A program made the translations under genes and the position numbers. This document shows, piece after piece, positions 58,008-64,000 of a stretch of DNA of 64,000 nucleotides. Source of the stretch: Pinus tabuliformis (taxonomy: Eukaryota > Streptophyta > Pinopsida > Pinales > Pinaceae); contig CM062805.1 of NCBI GenBank assembly GCA_031772625.1, forward strand, positions 516,688,102 to 516,752,101, read 5' to 3'. The notes below the pieces were generated by a model, which did not search any database, had not been told where the DNA came from, and saw only the letters and a list, made by a program, of their open reading frames with translations. Numbering within the stretch: position 1 is the first letter of the stretch; each line of letters starts with the position of its first letter.

Positions 58008-59278
58008 TGTTAGGCTTCGTAATTGATACAATTTTCTTATCTTATTTCTTATTTGTATTCTTGTTTTATAAGACTTGTTTTGTGCATAATGTGATAACTC
58101 GTGAGATATAGATCTTAGAAAGGAGTCAACGGATTTTAATCATTTTATCTCTTTAAGAATTGATTTAAATTACAAAAAGCGTGATTTACTTACGATTTGA
58201 ATTGTTATTTGAACATGGATATCATATCGGTTGTTGTTCCCAGGAATAGTCGAGGAAGAACAAATTATGAGGAGTTGTTTGGTTTAATTATAACCAGTTG
58301 AACGATTTTGACTTCTATCGTGGATGGATCAGTTGGGGAAGAGATCTTGACTTTGCTATTCTGGGGAAACGTTGGATATTTTTGTAATTTGAATAAAGCA
58401 TCCTGAGAATATTCAAATTCTCAAGACCACTTTTCTATTTGAAAATAGACTCGTTTATAAATAAAAATGAGGAATTGAACCTCAGTAAGAGAGTTTGAGC
58501 TACAGTCCTTTTGATCTATGTTGTAAATTTTTACAGAAATTCCTTGCAATTTACTCATTATAATTTAATGGAGACTTTTGAGGTTCGATCTTAACTTATT
58601 TCATTGAGCTAGCTACGAGGTAGTTGACTTCCAACGATTTTGGGCCCAGTCCTAGAACTAATACTATCCTTTCTTGTATTATTAAATTTTTATTCTTCTT
58701 TCAGTTCTTGTTCTACACTTATTCAATCATTTTCTAGATCTAATTGCTTATTAGATTTGTTGTTAAAGTATGAGTTTTTGCAGTAACTATAATTGAATAT
58801 TATAGAGTTATATTTAATGCAATTGGTTCTTTGATTGTTATTTTTCCTTGTTGTTTCCTATGATTAACGTAGAATTGTTAATTATGAATATTTGATATCA
58901 TTTCCTGTAGATTCATTTCTAGTCATAGTGTTGTTCCTTTCTTGTAGACGCAGTTTCTTAGGAAACAACATTGTATTTAGTTGGATTACTTCATTGTTTT
59001 TGGTAAGAGACATAATTCTTCGATTATTTTAGAAGTTTTTATTGTTTAAGCTTGAAGTCTAGAAGTTAAGAGTGATTTTTTTCTTTCAACAAGTCCAAGT
59101 TATTCCTTTTATTTACATGCTTTTAATTTTCATTAGGATCATACAAATTAGATCATATTAGCATTGTCTCTTGCAAAAACTATGTGGATAGCCTTGAAAT
59201 AAATAGACGAAACTCCGGGATGATGATTTAATGTGTAGAGATTAGTTGGTCCTTTAGGAATAGCTAAACGCCCCAACA
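58008..59278 (+). repeat. 1271-bp LTR of the tRNA-Asp-primed gypsy element (copy 2)
   Basis: Starts TGTTAGGCTTCG and ends GCCCCAACA. Same length as 8791-10061 and about 97% identical by eye. Confidence 0.82.
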
Positions 59279-59281
59279 TTT

Positions 59282-59300
59282 TGGTGTCATTGTCGGGGAG
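59282..59300 (+). other. Primer binding site, tRNA-Asp type (copy 2)
   Basis: TGGTGTCATTGTCGGGGAG, the same transitions from the canonical site as at 10065. Confidence 0.75.
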
Positions 59301-59523
59301 GTTGTCAAATAAGTGCTAATCATATCTCTGAAGGATTGGGTATTAAAGACGGAAGTTAAGAACCTGTGCATGCACTAGATAAAAATATTGTGTGAACACC
59401 TACCCTTAGCTGATACATTTAGATCCTTTAGTGTGTATGACTAGGAAAAATCCTAGGATTACAAATCAAATAGTTATAGATAAAAAAAAATTACCTCAAA
59501 AAAAACCAAAACCCAAGGGAAGA
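59301..59523 (+). other. Leader of the 1271-bp-LTR element, cut by G3
   Basis: Matches 10084-10306. The last bases, GAAGA at 59519-59523, are the likely target duplication of the inserted G3 element. Confidence 0.75.
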
Positions 59524-59855
59524 TGTTATGAAACCAGCTCAAGAAAATATAGAAAAGAAAGATCAACGCCTTAGAATTCAGCCTCTTCGAGGGGCAACCT
59601 CCTTTACATTACATAAATGAACAATTCTTGGATGATACAAATGACAAAACCTCCTTTCTATATATAGGAGTCTAAGGAGTCACAATATAATCCAGCCGAC
59701 CTAACAATAATAATATAAAGCCACAAAAATAACAATAGAGGGATTCTAAGGGGCACAGAAATAACAATATTGGGGTAATAGGGGCACAACAATATAAATA
59801 AGGGGTATAACTACAATAGTAATGGGGTAATCACTAGTATTATAGGGACCCAACA
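59524..59855 (-). repeat. G3 3' LTR
   Basis: 332 bp. On the minus strand it starts TGTTGGGTCCC and ends TTTCATAACA. It matches the single LTR at 36160-36495. The U3 contains repeated TATTGTTATT/GTGCCCC words. Confidence 0.9.
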
Positions 59856-59874
59856 TGCCCCTCTCCTTCAAAAA
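59856..59874 (-). other. G3 polypurine tract
   Basis: The minus strand reads TTTTTGAAGGAGAGGGGCA directly before the LTR. Confidence 0.88.
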
Positions 59875-59884
59875 AGTGTTGTCC

Positions 59885-59989
59885 TCAACGCTTGAGCAGT
59901 TCTGGATACTTCTGCATAAAATTCTCATCCTCCCATGTGGAATCTTCAGCGGATAAGTTCTTCCACTTGATAAGATACTCCGAAATTGA
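59885..59989 (-). pseudogene. G3 chromodomain segment behind a stop codon
   Basis: In the same frame as gag-pol and immediately after its TGA stop at 59990-59992, 34 more codons read through to a stop at 59885. They include EYLIKWKNL and DSTWEDENF, the hallmark of the chromodomain at the end of chromovirus integrase, which in this family helps target insertion to chromatin. The related remnant at 36000-36100 has an asparagine-glutamine pair where this copy has asparagine-stop. Confidence 0.8.
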
Positions 59990-62900
59990 TCAATTTCGTA
60001 GCTGTCGAGTTCTTGTTTCTGTGACTGCTTCCGGTTCCAATATAATTTTTCCTTCCTCGTCAAGTTCTGGCAATATTGTTTGAACTGGGAGCTTGTCGCC
60101 TATAACCTTCTTTAAACATGAAACATGGAAAACTGGGTGCAATCGAGAAGCTGCAGGAAGCTCCAATTTATATGCCATAGTACCAATCTTTTGCAACACC
60201 TTGTATGGACCATAATACTTTGGTGATAATTTATTATCCTTCTTAGCTTGCTTTAGGGACATTTGCTTATATGGTTGTAGCCGTAGGAATACCCAATCAC
60301 CTACATCAAAACTTCTTTCACTGCAATGTTGATCTGCCTGTTGTTTCATTCTATTTTGTGCCAACACGAGGTTATCCTTTAAGAGTTGGAGGACTTGTTG
60401 TTGATGTTCGATGTGATGTTCCACTACCTGAACCTTAGAATTTTCTCTTAAATATGATGTGATTGATGGTGGTTGGTACCCATAAAGTGCCATAAATGGG
60501 GTCATTTTTGTTGCTGTATGGAAGGAAGTGTTATACCACCATTCAGCCAGAGGCAACCATTTGACCCATTGTGTCTGTTTATCAGATACAAAGCAACGAA
60601 GATATCCTTCCAAACATTTGTTTACTATCTCAGTTTGTCCATCAGATTGAGGATGATAAGATGAGCTATGAGCTAACTGAGTACCAAGACAAGAAAATAA
60701 TTCTGTCCAAAAATTTCCAGTGAAAATGGGATCTCTGTCACTTACAATAATCTTTGGGTTTCCATGTAGCTTTTGAACTGTTTCCATAAATGCAGTAGAA
60801 ACTGTACTGGCTTTAAATGGATGTGATAATGCACAAAAGTGTGCATACTTGGTAAGTCTATCAACTACCACCATGATGACACTCTTTCCCTCAGACTTGG
60901 GTAAACCTGTGATAAAATCCATTGAAACCTCCTCCCAACGTTGGCTTGGAATGGATAAAGGTTGTAATAGACCCGGTGTCTTAATTGTTTCAACTTTATT
61001 TTGTTGGCAAACCAAACATTTCGCCACAAACTTTTGAATATCTGATTTAAGGCCATCCCAAAAAAATTCCTTCTTAACCCTGTGGTAAGTTTTTAAAAAT
61101 CCTGAGTGCCCTCCTAAGGGAGAAGTGTGCAATTCCATAAGAATCTTTTGTTTTAGCTGGGAATTCTTACAGAGGTATAAGCGATCTTTGTACCATAACG
61201 AATCATTTTTCCAGCTAAATGTATCAGAAGTACTGGAATCTTGTTGTAGCTTTCGAATAAGTGCCCACACTTCTTCATCATTCTTCCATTCCTCCTTTGC
61301 TTCGTTTATCCAATCTGGTTGGATAATAGAAATGGCACACAACAATGCTTCCATATCCTCATCCTTTCTTGAGAGTGCATCTGCCACCACATTTTGCTTC
61401 CCTTTTTTGTAGATGATTTCAAAGTCATAACCCAACATCTTTGTGACCCACTTTTGTTGCTCTTCAGAGGATAATCTTTGTTCTAAAAAGTATTTAAGGC
61501 TATCATGATCCGTTTTTACCTTGAAGTGTCTTCCCATTAGGTAGGGTCGCCATTTCTTAAGTGCATGGAGTATTGCCAACATTTCCTTCTCATAAATAGC
61601 TTTGCTTAAAAGTTTTCCCTTGATTGGACGACTTTCAAAAGCAATGGGTCTTTCATCTTGCATTAGAACAGCACCAATTCCATTTCCTGAAGCATCACAT
61701 TCCACAATAAAGGTTTTTGTGAAGTCCGGTGTAGCTAAGACCGGTGCTTGGCACATTGCCTCTTTAAGATGTTTAAAGGCCTTTGTTGCTTCCGGAGTCC
61801 ATGAAAATGAATCTTTCTTCAATAATGTTGTTAGAGGTGCTGCTATTCTCCCATAATTCTTAACGAACTTGCGATAATACCCTGTCAACCCAAGAAATCC
61901 TCGCAGATGCTTTATGGATGTGGGGATTTTCCATTCCTTAATGGCTTTAATTTTGCTAGGGTCTACCTTAACTCCTTCATGAGATACAATATGACCCAAA
62001 TATTCCACCTCCTGGACTCCAAAGAAACATTTGGATCTTTTTGCATATAATTGTTTCTCCTCCAATAGTTGTAGCACCTTGTCAACATGTTCAACATGAT
62101 CCTTCCAAAACTTGTTGTAGATTAGTATATCATCAAAAAATTCCAACACAAATTTTCTAAGGAATGGTTTGAAAATTGAATTCATCAAACCTTGAAATGT
62201 TGAAGGTGCATTGGTAAGGCCAAAAGGCATGACCAAAAATTCATAATGACCCTCATGAGTTCTAAATGCCGTTTTCGGAATGTCTTCAATCTTCATTCTG
62301 ATTTGATGATATCCCGAACGAAGATCCAACTTGGTGAAGTAAATTGATCCATGCAATTCATCCAGTAATTCATCAATGACAGGAATGGGGAACTTATCTT
62401 TAATAGTGAGCTTGTTGAGCTCCCTATAATCTAGACACATGCGCCATGATCCATCCTTCTTGTGCACCAATACTACTGGAGCTGAGAAAGAACTTTGACT
62501 CGGTTGAATTATACCAGCCTCTAGCATTTCTGCAACCATATGTTCAATTTCACTTTTTTGGACATATGGATATCTGTACGGCCTGATGTTTGGAGGAAAG
62601 CTTCCTGGAATCAGATGAATAGCATGATCATGATCACGCATAGGTGGGAGACCTTTGGGAGTCTCAAATACCTTGGAATGATTGTCCAGGACTTTTTGGA
62701 GATCTGGAGAAATAGATGATTCCAATGTGGAAACATCTAGCGAACATAATTGTGCAATTACACCTCTTTGCTCCTTTTTTAGAAGCTTTGTCATGCCATT
62801 AGAGCTGATTATCTTTCCTGGTTTCCCTGCAATACCCCTTAATTCAACTTCCTTTCCTTCCACAGAAAATTTCATGAAAAGTTCTTGAAAATTAAAAGCT

Positions 62901-64000
62901 ATTGTACCCAAGGATTGTAGCCATTGGACTCCTAGTACAACATCAGCACCTCCCATTGGAATGGAAAGCATTGGGCTAGTCAATACATATTCTCCCATGG
63001 ATAGCTTGATATTATGGCACTTTCCAGAACAATTTATTGTTCCTCCATTTGCAATCATCACTTGACACTCTGGTGCTGGATATAGGAAGCAATTCAATTC
63101 TTTTGCTACCCTACAATGAATAAAATTGTGGGTGCTTCCTGAATCAATCAACACTATTACCTTTTTCTTCTTGATTTGTCCTTCTATCTTGATGGTTTGA
63201 GGAGTGGTAATTCCCGCCAATGCATTACAAGATATGGTCGGATTTATTTTTTCTTCATCTAGGCTTTGTTCCTGGAATATATCCTCTTCTTTTGACCTTT
63301 CTTGCTCCTTTTCTTCTTCCTCTTCACAATCTATGTAGAATAATTTCTTCTCAGCACACTTATGACCTTTTGTGTATTTGCTATCACAATTGTAACAAAG
63401 CCCTTTTGCTCTTTTTTCTTCCAATTGTTGTGGTGTCAACCTTGTAGGTTGTGGAAGACTATGGGCAACAACACTTCCGTCTTTATAGTTGTGAATGGTA
63501 TGCTTCCTAGTTGCCATAATTTTGCTTTCCATTTTTCTTGCTAACCTGAATGCCTTCTCTAATGAATCAGGTTCCCAAAGGCGCACATCATGTTGGATAT
63601 TATCCTTTAAAGACCCTATGAACACATCAATCCTATGCTCCTCTGGAATATCTTTTACCCTTATGTTCAATTTTTGGAACTCCTCAATGTGCTCCATTAT
63701 TGAACCCTTTTGTTTGAGACTTATCAATTGGCTAAAAAAAGTGTTGCTTTTTGTATCCTCATAATGTGCTATCAATTCTTCCGTAAAAATTGCCCAAGTG
63801 ATAAATTGTTTACGAGAGCAAAGCCATTGATACCATACAAACTGATTTGGTTCCAAATATAAAGTTGCCATACGTACCTTTTGTGTGTTTTGCACATTAT
63901 TGAGATCGAAAAATTGCTCCATCTGTAATATCCATGTGGCGGGATCCTTGCCATCAAACTTCCTCATATCGATTTTTGGAATATGGTGGGTCTTAGATCC
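59990..64000 (-). CDS. G3 gypsy Gag-Pol polyprotein (5' partial)
   Basis: 1325 residues are visible from Met at 63967, but the frame stays open to the window end, so that Met need not be the start. Order (numbered from this Met): Gag core 1-150; zinc knuckle [14 protein letters not shown] at 191-204; an acidic run at 214-229; protease with DSGSTH (Asp275); reverse transcriptase about 450-660 with [11 protein letters not shown] (Asp548) and FFDD (Asp612, Asp613); RNase H with VECDASG (Asp758), Glu795, Asp820, and VADALSR (Asp863); integrase zinc finger with [10 protein letters not shown] and CLVCQQ at about 947-988; the catalytic triad Asp1017, Asp1077, Glu1113 with 35 residues between the last two; and an SH3-like region with GPYKV and [12 protein letters not shown] to 1287. 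All catalytic residues are present. The frame ends in a TGA just before the chromodomain. Confidence 0.95.
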   Translation of the reverse strand, partial: GSKTHHIPKIDMRKFDGKDPATWILQMEQFFDLNNVQNTQKVRMATLYLEPNQFVWYQWLCSRKQFITWAIFTEELIAHYEDTKSNTFFSQLISLKQKGSIMEHIEEFQKLNIRVKDIPEEHRIDVFIGSLKDNIQHDVRLWEPDSLEKAFRLARKMESKIMATRKHTIHNYKDGSVVAHSLPQPTRLTPQQLEEKRAKGLCYNCDSKYTKGHKCAEKKLFYIDCEEEEEKEQERSKEEDIFQEQSLDEEKINPTISCNALAGITTPQTIKIEGQIKKKKVIVLIDSGSTHNFIHCRVAKELNCFLYPAPECQVMIANGGTINCSGKCHNIKLSMGEYVLTSPMLSIPMGGADVVLGVQWLQSLGTIAFNFQELFMKFSVEGKEVELRGIAGKPGKIISSNGMTKLLKKEQRGVIAQLCSLDVSTLESSISPDLQKVLDNHSKVFETPKGLPPMRDHDHAIHLIPGSFPPNIRPYRYPYVQKSEIEHMVAEMLEAGIIQPSQSSFSAPVVLVHKKDGSWRMCLDYRELNKLTIKDKFPIPVIDELLDELHGSIYFTKLDLRSGYHQIRMKIEDIPKTAFRTHEGHYEFLVMPFGLTNAPSTFQGLMNSIFKPFLRKFVLEFFDDILIYNKFWKDHVEHVDKVLQLLEEKQLYAKRSKCFFGVQEVEYLGHIVSHEGVKVDPSKIKAIKEWKIPTSIKHLRGFLGLTGYYRKFVKNYGRIAAPLTTLLKKDSFSWTPEATKAFKHLKEAMCQAPVLATPDFTKTFIVECDASGNGIGAVLMQDERPIAFESRPIKGKLLSKAIYEKEMLAILHALKKWRPYLMGRHFKVKTDHDSLKYFLEQRLSSEEQQKWVTKMLGYDFEIIYKKGKQNVVADALSRKDEDMEALLCAISIIQPDWINEAKEEWKNDEEVWALIRKLQQDSSTSDTFSWKNDSLWYKDRLYLCKNSQLKQKILMELHTSPLGGHSGFLKTYHRVKKEFFWDGLKSDIQKFVAKCLVCQQNKVETIKTPGLLQPLSIPSQRWEEVSMDFITGLPKSEGKSVIMVVVDRLTKYAHFCALSHPFKASTVSTAFMETVQKLHGNPKIIVSDRDPIFTGNFWTELFSCLGTQLAHSSSYHPQSDGQTEIVNKCLEGYLRCFVSDKQTQWVKWLPLAEWWYNTSFHTATKMTPFMALYGYQPPSITSYLRENSKVQVVEHHIEHQQQVLQLLKDNLVLAQNRMKQQADQHCSERSFDVGDWVFLRLQPYKQMSLKQAKKDNKLSPKYYGPYKVLQKIGTMAYKLELPAASRLHPVFHVSCLKKVIGDKLPVQTILPELDEEGKIILEPEAVTETRTRQLRN

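Larger units (their letters stand above)
49113..59523. repeat. Segmental duplication, copy 2
   Basis: Matches 1-10306 (offset 49112 at the left, 49217 at the right). The match ends at CCAAGGGAAGA because the G3 element is inserted there; in copy 1 the sequence goes on as CTTGGCTTGG. The true left limit cannot be seen because copy 1 starts at the window edge. Confidence 0.9.
59524..64000 (-). mobile_element. G3 chromovirus-type gypsy element, nearly intact, 5' end beyond window
   Basis: Minus-strand element: 3' LTR 59524-59855, purine tract, chromodomain, then one long gag-pol frame running off the window. The left boundary is exact because the uninterrupted target is present at about 10306. 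Only one stop is seen inside the visible coding region. Confidence 0.93.

Noticed and set aside
1-64000. tRNA, rRNA, CRISPR or organellar genes
   Set aside because: No cloverleaf with GGTTCGA-type T-arm, no rRNA core sequence, and no regularly spaced identical repeats were seen. The tandem and long direct repeats are explained by LTRs and duplications.

Overview
The window looks like nuclear DNA of a large-genome seed plant. It is AT-rich and consists almost entirely of nested, mostly broken LTR retrotransposons, with one clear host gene. Spaced-out single genes, old stacked Ty3/gypsy and Ty1/copia elements and the absence of any bacterial or organellar gene suggest a gymnosperm, perhaps a conifer. 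That assignment is inference; nothing here fixes the species.

Layout. 1-10306 and 49113-59523 are two copies, about 97% identical by eye, of one nested retroelement block. The host layer is a chromovirus-like Ty3/gypsy pol (called G2 here). A second gypsy element (G1, LTR starting TGATCC) was inserted into its protease side. A third gypsy element with a 1271-bp LTR and a tRNA-Asp-type primer site was inserted into its integrase tail. A minus-strand, internally deleted copia element sits in the RNase H of G1. In the second copy a further, nearly intact gypsy element (G3, 59524 to beyond 64000, minus strand) is inserted in the leader of the 1271-bp-LTR element. The empty site for G3 survives in the first copy at about 10306.

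11900-19300 is low-complexity and unassigned intergenic DNA with minor repeats. 19864-22104 is a complete, uninterrupted 746-codon CUL1-type cullin reading frame, the only convincing host gene. A 219-bp second copy of its C-terminal neddylation segment lies at 24634-24852. 25384-31214 holds two truncated pieces of a minus-strand gypsy family (X); a longer, decayed gag-protease copy of X lies at about 37601-43555. Between them, 31592-34976 is a structurally complete short element: two 655-656 bp LTRs, 5-bp target-site duplication ACGGT, primer site, purine tract, and a single gag-protease ORF with reverse transcriptase and integrase core deleted. 35328-36495 is a 3' remnant of the G3 family. 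44037-44937 contains an LTR-like segment whose presumptive U3 carries twelve same-strand TTGAC (W-box core) motifs. 45190-47638 holds further G1 fragments.

How parts relate. The short gag-protease element at 31592-34976 and the G1 fragments share LTR and coding sequence, so the former looks like a non-autonomous derivative of the G1 family. The copia element in the duplicated block also lacks reverse transcriptase and integrase. Many of the same stop codons and active-site losses occur in both copies of the duplicated block, which implies that the block was already dead when it was duplicated. All boundaries were read by eye; no alignment or database search was run.
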